A stretch of DNA of 37,763 nt from Alphaproteobacteria bacterium (GCA_030831315.1 JAURLI010000062.1:1-37763); one strand, 5' to 3'. Counted from the stretch's first letter, positions 26,397 to 37,763 are shown. The notes: generated by a model not told the origin, from the letters alone. Numbers and translations are program-made.

Positions 26397-27755
26397 ATGT
26401 TCGACAAGGTGTTGATCGCGAACCGCGGCGAGATTGCGCTCCGGATCCATCGCGCCTGCAAGGAAATGGGCATCAGCACGGTGGCCGTGCATTCCACCGC
26501 CGATGCCGATGCCATGCATGTGCGTCTTGCCGACGAAAGCGTCTGCATCGGCGAGGCCCCTGCCTCGCGCAGCTACCTCAACATGGCGGCGCTGATATCG
26601 GCGGCCACGATCACCAACGCCGATGCCATTCATCCGGGCTACGGCCTGTTGTCCGAAAATGCCGAATTCGCGCAAATCGTGGACGACCATGGGTTTGTTT
26701 TCATCGGCCCCTCCGCCGACCATATCCGCATGATGGGCGACAAGATCACGGCGAAGGATTCGATCAAGGCACTGGGCGTGCCCGTGGTGCCGGGCTCCGA
26801 CGGCGCCGTCAAGACCGAGGTCGATGCCCGCGCGGTCGCAGAACAAATCGGCTATCCCGTCCTGATCAAGGCGACCAGCGGCGGCGGCGGCCGCGGCATG
26901 AAGGTGGCTCAGAACGCCGACGAAATCGGCCTCGCCTTTACCACGGCACGCGCCGAGGCCAAGGCCGCGTTCGGCAACGAAGACGTCTATATCGAGAAAT
27001 ATCTCGGCCGCCCGCGTCATATCGAAATCCAGATACTGGCCGACAGCCATGGCAACGTCATTCACCTGGGCGACCGCGACTGCTCGCTCCAGCGCCGTCA
27101 CCAGAAACTGCTGGAAGAGGCCCCCTCGCCCGCGCTCAATGCAGCCGAACGCGCCGCCATCGGCCAGACCGTGACCAAGGCGATCGGCAAGCTCGGTTAT
27201 CTCGGCGCGGGCACCCTCGAGTTTCTTTACGAGGACGGCGAATTCTATTTCATCGAGATGAACACCCGTGTGCAGGTCGAGCATCCGGTGACCGAAGCGA
27301 TTACCGGCATCGACATCGTGCGCGAACAGATCCGCGTCGCTGCGGGCATGCCGCTCGCCTACAAGCAGGAAGACGTGAACTTTTCGGGCCATGCCATCGA
27401 ATGCCGCATAAACGCGGAAAATCCCGATACCTTCATGCCCGCACCCGGACGTATCGGCCTTTACCACCCGCCGGGCGGGCTCGGGGTGCGCGTCGATTCA
27501 GCGATCTACGCGGGCTATACGGTTCCCTCCCATTACGACAGCCTGATTTCAAAGCTGATCGTCCACGGCCGCTCACGCAACGAGGCGCTGATGCGGCTGC
27601 GCCGCGCCCTTCAGGAATACGTCATCGAAGGCGTCGAGACGACGATCCCGCTGCACGTGCGCCTGACCCAGGAACACGACTTCGTCAACGGCGACTACGA
27701 CATTCACTGGCTCGAGCGATTCGTCAAACGAGTCCAGGAAAAGAACGGGGCGTGA
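26397..27755 (+). CDS. accC: biotin carboxylase subunit of acetyl-CoA carboxylase
   Basis: A 452-residue ATP-grasp enzyme that carboxylates the biotin on AccB with bicarbonate and ATP. Signatures in order are [14 protein letters not shown] at the start, the glycine-rich ATP loop [13 protein letters not shown] near 160-172, [34 protein letters not shown] with the active arginine, and the C-terminal [13 protein letters not shown]. Length is normal. The GGAG element upstream is about ten bases from the ATG. The stop TGA overlaps the GTG of aat. Confidence 0.98.
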   Translation: MFDKVLIANRGEIALRIHRACKEMGISTVAVHSTADADAMHVRLADESVCIGEAPASRSYLNMAALISAATITNADAIHPGYGLLSENAEFAQIVDDHGFVFIGPSADHIRMMGDKITAKDSIKALGVPVVPGSDGAVKTEVDARAVAEQIGYPVLIKATSGGGGRGMKVAQNADEIGLAFTTARAEAKAAFGNEDVYIEKYLGRPRHIEIQILADSHGNVIHLGDRDCSLQRRHQKLLEEAPSPALNAAERAAIGQTVTKAIGKLGYLGAGTLEFLYEDGEFYFIEMNTRVQVEHPVTEAITGIDIVREQIRVAAGMPLAYKQEDVNFSGHAIECRINAENPDTFMPAPGRIGLYHPPGGLGVRVDSAIYAGYTVPSHYDSLISKLIVHGRSRNEALMRLRRALQEYVIEGVETTIPLHVRLTQEHDFVNGDYDIHWLERFVKRVQEKNGA

Positions 27756-28420
27756 GCCAGGGCGGCCAGCCGACGCCGCTCACGCCGGAGCTTCTGCTCC
27801 GCATCTATGCCGCGGGCATCTTCCCGATGGCCGAGGATGCCGACGATCCTGCCCTTCACTGGATAGACCCCGAACATCGCGGCATTTTGCCGCTCGACGG
27901 CTTTCACGTTTCGAGAAGCCTGCAAAAAACGATCAGGCGCGGCCCCTTCGATGTTCGCACCGATACTGCGTTCGAGGCGACCGTCGCCGCCTGCGCAGAG
28001 CCTCGCCTCGACCGTCCGACGACATGGATCAACGGGGAAATCCGCAGGCTTGCGGGACGCCTGTTCGAAATGGGCCACGCCCATTCGGTCGAATGCTGGC
28101 ACGGCGGCTGCCTCGTCGGCGGGCTTTACGGGATATCGCTGGGCGGCGCCTTCTTTGGCGAAAGCATGTTCAGCCGTGCAACCGATGCTTCCAAGGTGGC
28201 GTTATGCCATCTGGTGGCACGGCTCCGGCGCGGCGGCTACGCGCTTCTCGATACCCAGTTCCTGACCGAACATCTCGCGCAGTTCGGCGCCATCGAGATT
28301 CCGCGGGCCGAATATCACGACAGGCTCGCCGCCGCACTCGCCATGACGGCGGAATTTTACCGGGGGCCGCTGGAAGCGGGCGACCTCGCGTTCAGGCAGT
28401 CCTTCACCCAGACGTCGTAG
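27752..28420 (+). CDS. aat: leucyl/phenylalanyl-tRNA--protein transferase
   Basis: A 222-residue enzyme that adds Leu or Phe from tRNA to proteins with N-terminal Arg or Lys, marking them for the N-degron pathway (ClpS-ClpAP). The family start is seen in [20 protein letters not shown] and [21 protein letters not shown]. The catalytic core is in [31 protein letters not shown], and the C-terminal part in [16 protein letters not shown]. The GTG at 27752 overlaps the accC stop; the same frame is open far upstream but overlaps accC and is not coding. Its last 64 bases overlap the end of the opposing DUF2155 gene. clpA, the downstream protease partner, is also in this window. Confidence 0.95.
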   Translation: MSQGGQPTPLTPELLLRIYAAGIFPMAEDADDPALHWIDPEHRGILPLDGFHVSRSLQKTIRRGPFDVRTDTAFEATVAACAEPRLDRPTTWINGEIRRLAGRLFEMGHAHSVECWHGGCLVGGLYGISLGGAFFGESMFSRATDASKVALCHLVARLRRGGYALLDTQFLTEHLAQFGAIEIPRAEYHDRLAAALAMTAEFYRGPLEAGDLAFRQSFTQTS

Positions 28421-28761
28421 ACCGGGTGTTCGAGCGCGTTCAGCGCGGGCGAAGACGCAAACATCCAGCCGCGGAAGATGACGACCGGCGGTTCGCCCGG
28501 TCGCACCTCGCGGATTTCGAGCAGCGCCGTGCTTTCAGGCGTCTCCTCGGGCGGCCGCTTGAGGCAGCGGTGCACGGTGATGTCGAGAGTGCCAAACCGC
28601 ACGGCATGGCCGATGGTGGCCTCGATCGGTGAAATGCGCGCGGTCACCTTGTCGAGCCCCTGCAACAGCGCGCCGCCGCCTTCAAGATCGGCCGCGCGCG
28701 TGCGCCCCGTCCCCGACAGGACGAGCAATGCGACGGTCAGTAATGCAAAGACTATCTTCAC
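28357..28761 (-). CDS. DUF2155 domain protein, exported
   Basis: A 134-residue protein from the GTG at 28761, with a signal peptide ([24 protein letters not shown]). The mature part [32 protein letters not shown] ... [29 protein letters not shown] is the DUF2155 domain, with two conserved cysteines (HRC and KDC) that may form a disulfide. The upstream TTG at 28809 would add 16 residues before the signal and is less likely. The function is unknown in the family; the constant link with NDUFA12 and MlaD suggests an envelope or respiratory role, which is inference. The stop lies 64 bases inside the 3' end of aat on the other strand. Confidence 0.85.
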   Translation of the reverse strand: MKIVFALLTVALLVLSGTGRTRAADLEGGGALLQGLDKVTARISPIEATIGHAVRFGTLDITVHRCLKRPPEETPESTALLEIREVRPGEPPVVIFRGWMFASSPALNALEHPVYDVWVKDCLNARSPASSGPR

Positions 28762-28818
28762 GGCGCCTGTTCCGGTGATGATGCCGGGACGCCAGCGCCC
28801 CGCGGACAATGCAGTCGC

Positions 28819-29346
28819 CTACTTCGCGCCCGGCGCCGGCGCCGGACCCAACAGCGGATTGGCCGCATCGGTTCCCTTGGCCCCAGCATCGTTCTTGTCG
28901 AGCCCGTCCTTGGACGAGAACATCGCCTTGCCGATCAGGTCTATCAGGTTGACCGCGCCCTGGGTCACCGTGATCTCGCCGCCCGGCTGGATGCTGGCGT
29001 TGGCGCCGCCCGGGGTGAGCAGCACGTAGCTGCCGCCGAGAAGCCCGGCCAGGGCGACTTCTGCTGCGGTATCGGTCGGCAGCTTCACATTCGACTCGAT
29101 CGTGAGGGTCACAATCGCCTGGTAGGTCTTGGGATCGAGCTTCTGGCTGGTGACGGACCCAACCTTGATGCCGGCCAGCTTGACGTCGTCGCCCTGCTTG
29201 AGGTCGCCGACGCGGTCGAAACGCGCGCGAACCTCGTAGCCGATGGACGTGCGCAGCGACGCATTCGAATAGGCGAAAACCACGAACACACCCGCCACAA
29301 GCAGGACCACGGCGCCGAGAACGGTCTCGATCATGTTGTTTTTCAT
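28819..29346 (-). CDS. mlaD: MlaD-type MCE-domain lipid transport protein
   Basis: A 175-residue inner-membrane protein facing the periplasm. The transmembrane helix is at about residues 6-26 (ETVLGAVVLLVAGVFVVFAYS). The MCE domain follows from about 38 to 118 (VRARFDRVGDLKQGDDVKLAGIKVGSV ... EVALAGLLGGSYVLLTPGG). The C-terminal tail is flexible and Ala/Pro rich. In the Mla system MlaD forms a hexameric ring on MlaFE that moves phospholipids between membranes. No mlaE, mlaF or mlaB is in the window, so the partners must lie elsewhere. ATG 29346. It sits between NDUFA12 and DUF2155 on one strand, with 25 and 57 base gaps. Confidence 0.92.
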   Translation of the reverse strand: MKNNMIETVLGAVVLLVAGVFVVFAYSNASLRTSIGYEVRARFDRVGDLKQGDDVKLAGIKVGSVTSQKLDPKTYQAIVTLTIESNVKLPTDTAAEVALAGLLGGSYVLLTPGGANASIQPGGEITVTQGAVNLIDLIGKAMFSSKDGLDKNDAGAKGTDAANPLLGPAPAPGAK

Positions 29347-29371
29347 TGTCTGGTCTCCAACGGGGGCTTGA

Positions 29372-29737
29372 TCAGGACGGCGTCCACGGTTCGTAGTCGC
29401 CGGTGGCGCGTGCTCGACGCCCGCCGCGCAGCAGCGATCCCAGTGGCCGATAAGCCTGATCCGTGCCGGTCATGTTGGGTTGATGGGGCTTCTGCCATCC
29501 CCGGCGCGCCAGCGCAGCCGCATTCGGCACCTCGTCGGCGGAATGGTGCAGCCAGGCATGCCAGACGGGCGGAACCTTGGAGCCCTCGGCATCGCCCGCG
29601 TATACGACCCAGCGGCGCTCGCGGCCGTTGTTCTTGGGATCGCGGCGCTTCGGGTCGCGGTAATAGCGGTTGCCATACTCATCCTCGGCGACGAATTCGC
29701 CGCGCAGCCAGGTGAGCAATCGGGTGCCTATGGTCAA
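29372..29737 (-). CDS. NDUFA12-family complex I accessory protein
   Basis: A 121-residue homologue of mitochondrial NDUFA12 (B17.2), a supernumerary subunit of NADH:ubiquinone oxidoreductase found in alphaproteobacteria. TIGTRLLTWLRGEFVAEDEYGNRYYR at the start, GRERRWVVYAG, VPPVWHAWLHHSADEVP and GDYEPWTP at the end are the family landmarks. I chose TTG 29737, which places GTGAGG five bases upstream and begins at the usual family N-terminus; the frame stays open a further 89 codons with no family similarity. It is the first gene of the minus-strand unit NDUFA12-mlaD-DUF2155. Confidence 0.88.
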   Translation of the reverse strand: MTIGTRLLTWLRGEFVAEDEYGNRYYRDPKRRDPKNNGRERRWVVYAGDAEGSKVPPVWHAWLHHSADEVPNAAALARRGWQKPHQPNMTGTDQAYRPLGSLLRGGRRARATGDYEPWTPS

Positions 29738-29813
29738 ATCGGCCTCACGCGAACAGTGGAAACGCCGGGCAGGATGCAACGGTCGCTGCCAACGAAAAGT
29801 GAATGCGAGGCGG

Positions 29814-29842
29814 AATATGGCACCGCATCGGCGATCGAACAA
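29814..29842 (-). promoter_or_regulatory. weak candidate promoter for NDUFA12-mlaD-DUF2155
   Basis: On the minus strand TTGTTC is followed after 17 bases by CATATT. Each hexamer matches about four consensus positions, so this is only a candidate. Confidence 0.3.
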
Positions 29843-29940
29843 GCCCAACGCGCAGACCTTAACCCCATGGCTTGCGCCTTGAGACAAAAAGCAAATCGCC
29901 TCTCCGGCTACTGCCCCGCACAACCTGTCACTAAAATCCA

Positions 29941-30045
29941 CGTCAATATATTGTGTGTCGATAGGCAAAAAACCCAATTTGTGGTTGACACTAATCGACC
30001 CCAATATCTAGAGTTAACAGTCCCGCCGCTGCCTAGATATAGACC
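29941..30045. promoter_or_regulatory. array of NrdR-box-like operators upstream of nrdJ
   Basis: Against the NrdR consensus ACACWATATATWGTGT I find three sites: 29941-29956 (CGTCAATATATTGTGT, 13 of 16), 29999-30014 (CCCCAATATCTAGAGT, 12 of 16) and 30030-30045 (TGCCTAGATATAGACC; 9 of the 10 core positions). The last two are exactly 31 bases apart, the three-turn spacing typical of NrdR site pairs. A weaker match at 29972 is 31 bases from the first. NrdR represses ribonucleotide reductase genes when dATP/ATP is bound. Confidence 0.7.
29985..30014 (+). promoter_or_regulatory. candidate sigma-70 promoter of nrdJ, overlapping an NrdR box
   Basis: A perfect TTGACA, 18 bases, then TAGAGT. The -10 lies inside the NrdR-like box at 29999-30014, and the next box is just downstream, a layout that would allow repression by blocking RNA polymerase. 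The leader would be about 150 bases. Confidence 0.5.
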
Positions 30046-30172
30046 ATGGCTCGCCGGATCGGCGCCAAACCAGGGCAAATCTTGGGGATGGCAAGCGCGG
30101 GATTGAATAGGGACAGGTGGACCGCAACGCAAGAGACGCTGGCGGTCCCAGCAGATGCTAGGGGGGCAGTTC

Positions 30173-33916
<3,744 letters not shown>

Positions 33917-33946
33917 TCAGTACGTACCTAGTGGTGTAGGTTCTCC

Positions 33947-33990
33947 CTGAAAACTTGAGGGGTGCCCGATAGGACACCCCTCCTTTTCAG
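33947..33990 (+). terminator. intrinsic terminator of nrdJ
   Basis: GAGGGGTG and CACCCCTC pair around a ten-base loop, followed by CTTTTC. An outer CTGAAAA/TTTTCAG pairing extends the stem. It starts about 30 bases after the nrdJ stop and ends about 20 bases before the RidA-like gene. Confidence 0.85.
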
Positions 33991-34012
33991 GGGGGCCGAC
34001 ACCGGCAGGAAC

Positions 34013-34477
34013 ATGGCAGGAAATACCGAAAAGACTTTGGCCAAACTCGGCATTGCCCTGCCCCAGGCGGCAGCGCCGGCCGCCAATTACGTTCCCTTCG
34101 TGATCAGCGGCAACCTGCTGTTCGTCTCCGGCCAGTTGCCGATGGAAAACGGCAAGATCGCCATCTCCGGCACCCTTGGCGACAGCGTGTCACTGGAAGA
34201 CGGCCAGAAGGCCGCCCGTCTCTGTGCAATCAACATCATCGCCCAGGCAAAGGCGGCACTCGGCGATCTCGACCGGGTGCGGCGCGTCGTAAGGCTGGGC
34301 GGCTTCGTCGCCTCGGCCAATGGCTTTACCGACCAGCCCAGGGTCGTCAACGGCGCCTCGGACCTGATGGTCGCCGTTTTCGGGGATGCCGGTCGCCACG
34401 CCCGGGCAGCCGTCGGCGTCAATGTCCTGCCGCTCGGCGCCGCGGTCGAAATCGACGCGATCATCGAATTCGCCTGA
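34013..34477 (+). CDS. RidA/YjgF family protein, larger variant
   Basis: A 154-residue protein beginning MAGNTEKTLAKLGIALPQ with AGGA before the ATG at 34013; the frame is open further up to 33962 but that part lies in the nrdJ terminator. The pattern FVISGNLLFVSGQLPMENGKI ... LGGFVASANGFTDQPRVVNGASDLMVAVFG ... HARAAVGVNVLPLGAAVEIDAIIEF matches the YjgF-like subgroup with a long central part. Unlike the first RidA gene of this window, it has an arginine in HARAAVGV at the place used for substrate carboxylate binding, so deaminase-type chemistry is possible. It lies between nrdJ and the histidine kinase, each with its own signals. Confidence 0.85.
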   Translation: MAGNTEKTLAKLGIALPQAAAPAANYVPFVISGNLLFVSGQLPMENGKIAISGTLGDSVSLEDGQKAARLCAINIIAQAKAALGDLDRVRRVVRLGGFVASANGFTDQPRVVNGASDLMVAVFGDAGRHARAAVGVNVLPLGAAVEIDAIIEFA

Positions 34478-34515
34478 TTTTCGCCTTCAGATATCCATTT
34501 AAATTCAAATAACTA

Positions 34516-34540
34516 GGGGATTAATCCCGATTTAATCCCC
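34516..34540. other. inverted repeat upstream of the histidine kinase
   Basis: GGGGATTAA and TTAATCCCC form a perfect nine-base-pair stem with a TCCCGAT loop, within a short AT-rich stretch (about 34480-34545). No T-run follows, so it could be an operator for the kinase gene or a processed mRNA end of the RidA-like gene. Confidence 0.5.
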
Positions 34541-34599
34541 ATCCCCAATGATGGCATTCACTCTCGGCAGTCGATCTGCCGGTTTTGCATTGGGGCGAA

Positions 34600-36060
34600 A
34601 TGTTCAAGCGTCTAAGCCTGCCGGCGCGTTTTGCGACCCTTGGCGCCTTGCTATTTTTGATAGCGGGAACGGTTTTCACGTACCTCGACTACCGCCTCGC
34701 CATCGAGCGCATGGAAGCGACCGGGGAACGGGCCAATGCCATAGCCACCCGCACGCTGTGGCAACATATCGAACCGGTCGCACTGCAGCTGTTCGGCATG
34801 ACCAGCCGCGGCCCGGCGGTACGCGGCATCGACGCCCTGGTGATCAGCGAAATCGGGCAGCAAGCCAACAAGATCCTGCAGAATACCGACATCGATAAGA
34901 TCATGATCTACGATGCCGACGGCTACGTCATCTATTCGACCGACCCAAAGGAGATCGGTATCGACGAAGCGGATAATCCCCGGTTCCTGAAATCCATGGC
35001 CGGCGCGGAAGTCTTCACGACCGAAAGGTACAATTCGCTTGTGACGATCAACGGCCTGCAAAAGAACGCCATCATGCAGGCAACCTACATGCCGATCTAC
35101 GGGCCGGAAAACGGTACCGTTCCGATCGGCGTTTTCGAGACCTATACCAATTTCGGCCCAACCCTCCAGGCGACGAGGCTGCGGGCCTGGTTGCGGATCG
35201 GCGGCCTGACGCTGGGTCTCGCTGCCCTTTATGCGCTTCTTGTCGTGCTCGTCATTCACAGCGACCGGGCCGTCCGCAAGGCAGACGAAGCACGAGTGAA
35301 AGCCCTGGCCGAGGTGGTCAAGGTTCGCGCCGAAGATGCCTCGAAGTCCGCCTTTCTCGCACACATGAGCCACGAATTGCGCACGCCGCTCAACGCCATC
35401 ATAGGGTTTTCGGAATTCATCGAAAAATCGCGCGACCTCAACCTTTCCAGCGACAAGATCATCGAATACTCGGGCGACATCCGCCTTTCGGCCGTTCACC
35501 TGCTGCGCATCATCAACGATCTGCTGGACCTGACGCGACTTGACCTCGGACGTATCAAGCCCGAAGTCAGCGATGTCAACCTTGAGGCCGTATTTACCGA
35601 AGCCTTCGCGATGGTCGGAGCACAGGCCAAGAACGGCAACATTACGCTCGTCCACGACTTCGACGGCAAAACCCTGATGATTCGCACGGACCATCAGAGA
35701 GTGAAGCAGATTCTCATCAATCTGCTCGGCAATGCCGTCAAGTTCACGCCCGAGGGCGGGACCGTTACCGGCAGTATCGAAATCGATCGCGAAAGGAAAA
35801 TCGTCGAACTCATCGTGCAGGATACCGGCATCGGCATGAGCGGCGACGAGACCAGTGACCGCCTCAACATTCTGAAATACGGGGACGCCATGATCGCGCA
35901 CAAGCTCTCCGGCGTCGGCCTCGGCCTGCCACTGTGCCAGCGTTATGCCCGGCTGCTCGGCGGCGAGCTCAAGATCGACAGCACCCTTGGGCAGGGGACG
36001 AAAGTCACGCTGGAAATCCCGCTGGTGCCGGTGGACGGCAAGGCCCGCGCCGCCGCCTGA
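34600..36060 (+). CDS. membrane-bound sensor histidine kinase, orphan
   Basis: About 486 residues from ATG 34600; an in-frame TTG at 34585 would add five. The first transmembrane helix is at about 10-28 and the second at about 203-224. Between them a periplasmic sensor part of about 170 residues contains IDKIMIYDADGYVIYSTDPKEIG, a PAS/Cache-like pattern. A linker helix leads to HisKA with the phospho-acceptor His258 (MSHELRTPLNAIIGFSEF). The HATPase_c domain has the N box (QILINLLGNAVKFT), G1 DTGIGMSG and G2 GVGLGLPLC. The H-box style resembles the PdhS/DivJ/PleC group of alphaproteobacteria. No response regulator is adjacent, so partner and signal are unknown. Confidence 0.92.
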   Translation: MFKRLSLPARFATLGALLFLIAGTVFTYLDYRLAIERMEATGERANAIATRTLWQHIEPVALQLFGMTSRGPAVRGIDALVISEIGQQANKILQNTDIDKIMIYDADGYVIYSTDPKEIGIDEADNPRFLKSMAGAEVFTTERYNSLVTINGLQKNAIMQATYMPIYGPENGTVPIGVFETYTNFGPTLQATRLRAWLRIGGLTLGLAALYALLVVLVIHSDRAVRKADEARVKALAEVVKVRAEDASKSAFLAHMSHELRTPLNAIIGFSEFIEKSRDLNLSSDKIIEYSGDIRLSAVHLLRIINDLLDLTRLDLGRIKPEVSDVNLEAVFTEAFAMVGAQAKNGNITLVHDFDGKTLMIRTDHQRVKQILINLLGNAVKFTPEGGTVTGSIEIDRERKIVELIVQDTGIGMSGDETSDRLNILKYGDAMIAHKLSGVGLGLPLCQRYARLLGGELKIDSTLGQGTKVTLEIPLVPVDGKARAAA

Positions 36061-36105
36061 TCCGCAGCCGTTTCCCCGCCCCTCGGGCAGTGCTAGCATC
36101 CCTTC

Positions 36106-37284
36106 ATGCCGGACGGATCTGACGCCGCTGAAATCAGGCTGCTTGGCCGCGTGAACGAAGTCGCGCGCGAAGACTGGGACGCGCTGCTCGCCGCAACCGA
36201 CCCGTCCTTCAACCCCTTTCCGTCCTGGGATTTTCTCGATGCGCTAGAGGTCACCGGCTGCGTCGGCCCCAATACCGGCTGGGCGCCGCGCCACCTTGCC
36301 GTTTTCGATGCGACGGGCGGGCTTCTGGCTGCCGTGCCCATGTATGCCAAGGGGCATTCCTACGGCGAATATGTCTTCGATTGGGCCTGGGCCGAAGCCC
36401 TTGAGCGCGCGGGCGGCCGTTACTATCCGAAGTTGCTGGCCGCGGTGCCGTTTTCGCCGGTGCCCGGCCCCCGCATCCTGACACGCGCAGACTCCGCCCC
36501 TGAACTGCAGCGCATCGCGCTGGCCGGACTGGTCGAGGCGGCGAAGCGCTCGGAGGTCTCCTCCCTGCATCTCAATTTCCCGACCGAAGAAGAATGGCGC
36601 CTTGCCGGGGAATCAGGATTCCTGCTGCGCGAGGGCCGCCAGTTCCACTGGCACAACGAAGGCTACCGTTCCTTCGATGATTTTCTGGCCGCACTTTCGT
36701 CGCGCAAGCGCAAGAATCTGCGCAAGGAGCGTGAGCGTGCGGTCGAAAATGTCACGATCCGACGCCTGACCGGCGGCGACATAGAACCCGCCCACTGGGA
36801 CGCCTTTTTCGACTTCTATCTCGATACCGCCTCGCGCAAATGGGGCAGCCCCTATCTCAACCGCGAGTTCTTTCTTGAAATCGGCAGGCGGCTCGCCGAT
36901 CGCATCCTGCTGGTCATGGCGTTTCGCGACGGCCGGCCCGTGGCGGCGGCACTCAACCTCTTTTCGGACGAAGCCATTTTCGGACGCAACTGGGGCTGCG
37001 CCGAGGATCACCCGTTCCTCCATTTCGAATGCTGCTACTACCAGGCCATCGATTTCGCCATCGAACGCGGCCTGAAACGGGTCGAAGCGGGAGCCGGCGG
37101 CCATCACAAACTGTCGCGCGGCTACATGCCGGCCGCCACCTACTCCGCCCACTGGATCGCCAACGACGGCTTTCGCGATGCGGTCGACCGTTTCCTGAAG
37201 ATGGAACGCGCCGAGGTCGAACACGAACGCGCCGCGCTCGCTTCCCATGCGCCCTTCCGCCACGACGCGGAAGAGGACTTCTGA
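36106..37284 (+). CDS. FemAB/GNAT-like acyltransferase (peptidogalycan biosynthesis, DUF482 type)
   Basis: A 392-residue soluble protein starting at ATG 36106. Features are ATDPSFNPFPSWDFLDALE in the N-terminal half, VPMYAKGHSYGEYVFDWAWAEALERAGGRYYPKL in the centre, and a C-terminal GNAT-like half with SRKRKNLRKERE, LVMAFRDGRPVAAALNLFSDEAIFGRNWGC and a conserved ending GAGGHHKLSRGYMPAATYSAHWI. This pattern defines the FemAB-like/DUF482 group, whose members resemble enzymes that transfer aminoacyl or acyl groups. The substrate is unknown; the name peptidogalycan biosynthesis is historical and untested. The ribosome-binding site is weak. It converges with clpA with a shared terminator between them. 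Confidence 0.85.
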   Translation: MPDGSDAAEIRLLGRVNEVAREDWDALLAATDPSFNPFPSWDFLDALEVTGCVGPNTGWAPRHLAVFDATGGLLAAVPMYAKGHSYGEYVFDWAWAEALERAGGRYYPKLLAAVPFSPVPGPRILTRADSAPELQRIALAGLVEAAKRSEVSSLHLNFPTEEEWRLAGESGFLLREGRQFHWHNEGYRSFDDFLAALSSRKRKNLRKERERAVENVTIRRLTGGDIEPAHWDAFFDFYLDTASRKWGSPYLNREFFLEIGRRLADRILLVMAFRDGRPVAAALNLFSDEAIFGRNWGCAEDHPFLHFECCYYQAIDFAIERGLKRVEAGAGGHHKLSRGYMPAATYSAHWIANDGFRDAVDRFLKMERAEVEHERAALASHAPFRHDAEEDF

Positions 37285-37285
37285 A

Positions 37286-37318
37286 AGAAAAAGGGCCGGA
37301 ATTCCTTCCGGCCCCTTT
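37286..37318 (-). terminator. bidirectional intrinsic terminator between clpA and the FemAB-like gene
   Basis: GGGCCGGAA and TTCCGGCCC pair with a TTCC loop. On the minus strand the stem is followed by TTTTTCTTTC, a good T-run that ends clpA. On the plus strand CCTTTAC follows and gives a weaker end for the FemAB-like gene. Confidence 0.85.
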
Positions 37319-37337
37319 ACGATCTATCGCATGACGA

Positions 37338-37763
37338 TCATTCCACCAGGGCCGGCACCTTGGGCGGCTTTTTGGTGATCTGCTTGGGCTTGCTGTCGCC
37401 CTTGGGCGGACGCGAAGAGATATCGAAGACGAGCTTGTCGTCCTTGACCGCGACGCGAACATGGCCGCCCTTGGCAAGCTTGCCGAACAGCAACTCGTCG
37501 GCAAGGGGGCGCTTGATTTGTTCCTGGATCACGCGGGCCAGCGGCCTGGCGCCGAAGGCCTGGTCGTAACCGCGGGTAGCGAGCCAGTTGCGTGCCTCTT
37601 CCGACAATTCGATATCGACGCCACGGTCGCCCAACTGGGCTTCCAGCTCCATGACGAACTTGTCGACGACGCGAGCGACGATCTCTGGCGCCAGGCCCGA
37701 GAACGGGATCACCGCATCGAGGCGGTTGCGGAATTCCGGCGTGAACATGCGCTTGATCGCATC
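37338..37763 (-). CDS. clpA: ATP-dependent Clp protease ATP-binding subunit ClpA, C-terminal fragment
   Basis: The last 141 residues, starting at the window edge with DAIKRMFTPEFRNRLDAVIPF. The sensor-2 motif GYDQAFGARPLARVIQEQIKRPLADELLFG is in the AAA+ D2 small domain, as in ClpA C-terminal ends. The FGARPL motif contains the sensor-2 arginine. It ends in a Lys/Pro-rich tail. ClpA unfolds proteins, including N-degron substrates delivered by ClpS, for ClpP. The N-domain, both Walker sites and the start are outside the window. A ClpB or ClpC assignment is less likely because of the lack of a coiled-coil middle domain in what is seen and the ClpA-like tail, but the fragment alone does not settle it. 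Confidence 0.85.
   Translation of the reverse strand, partial: DAIKRMFTPEFRNRLDAVIPFSGLAPEIVARVVDKFVMELEAQLGDRGVDIELSEEARNWLATRGYDQAFGARPLARVIQEQIKRPLADELLFGKLAKGGHVRVAVKDDKLVFDISSRPPKGDSKPKQITKKPPKVPALVE

Larger units (their letters stand above)
29738..30172. other. 435-base divergent regulatory region between NDUFA12 and nrdJ
   Basis: No gene seen. The right half (about 29930-30045) is clearly less GC-rich than the surroundings and holds the NrdR-box-like palindromes and the nrdJ promoter candidate. The left part carries only the weak NDUFA12 promoter candidate. I looked for an adenosylcobalamin riboswitch and saw no B12-box. Confidence 0.65.

Noticed and set aside
29738-30172. Adenosylcobalamin riboswitch before nrdJ
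   Set aside because: No B12-box-like sequence was found; the region is better explained by NrdR-like palindromes and a promoter.

Overview
The window is about 37.8 kb of GC-rich, densely packed chromosomal DNA from an alphaproteobacterium. The evidence is lineage-typical gene content: an NDUFA12-type complex I accessory protein next to DUF2155 and mlaD, RNase E with a large acidic insertion in its S1 region and a C-terminal GWW motif, a ThiS-ThiG fusion, and B12-dependent ribonucleotide reductase NrdJ as the ribonucleotide reductase seen here. A Rhodospirillales-like relative is plausible, but I cannot name a genus. I see no prophage, insertion sequence, CRISPR array, tRNA or rRNA. This is mainly a core housekeeping region.

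Layout. 1-8.5 kb: a truncated anmK faces away from tyrS; tyrS converges almost stop-to-stop on a very large YhdP/AsmA-like envelope protein; that gene is divergent from glnE, which runs into the peroxiredoxin gene bcp. 8.9-9.05 kb: the 3' end of bcp is repeated downstream in the same reading frame, with an inverted copy between the repeats. 9-15.3 kb: a RidA-like gene, a DUF455 ferritin-like gene, then a minus-strand block amiC, mrcA, prfB (peptidoglycan hydrolysis, peptidoglycan synthesis, translation termination). prfB carries the classical programmed +1 frameshift. 15.3-18.4 kb: a 450-base leader region and rne, ending in a strong terminator. 18.4-25.3 kb: a PLP aminotransferase, a gamma-glutamyltranspeptidase-like predicted lipoprotein whose nucleophile position looks altered, an M48 (BepA-like) protease divergent from it, maiA, the thiS-thiG fusion, a small membrane protein and a PAS-domain protein.

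25.4-29.8 kb: a plus-strand fatty-acid cluster aroQ-accB-accC-aat with GTGA start/stop overlaps converges on a minus-strand operon NDUFA12-mlaD-DUF2155; aat and DUF2155 overlap by 64 bases at their 3' ends. 29.9-33.9 kb: nrdJ, preceded by several NrdR-box-like palindromes, two of them 31 bp apart around a candidate promoter. 34-37.8 kb: a second RidA-family gene, an orphan membrane histidine kinase, a FemAB/GNAT-like protein, and the C-terminal end of clpA on the minus strand.

Themes are envelope assembly and quality control (YhdP-like, AmiC, PBP1A, BepA-like, MlaD, AnmK), biotin-dependent acetyl-CoA carboxylation, RNA turnover and translation. I found no convincing undescribed multi-gene system. 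The observations most worth checking are the bcp tail duplication, the NrdR-box array, the ThiS-ThiG fusion with a buried GG, and the GGT-like protein without the usual catalytic threonine.
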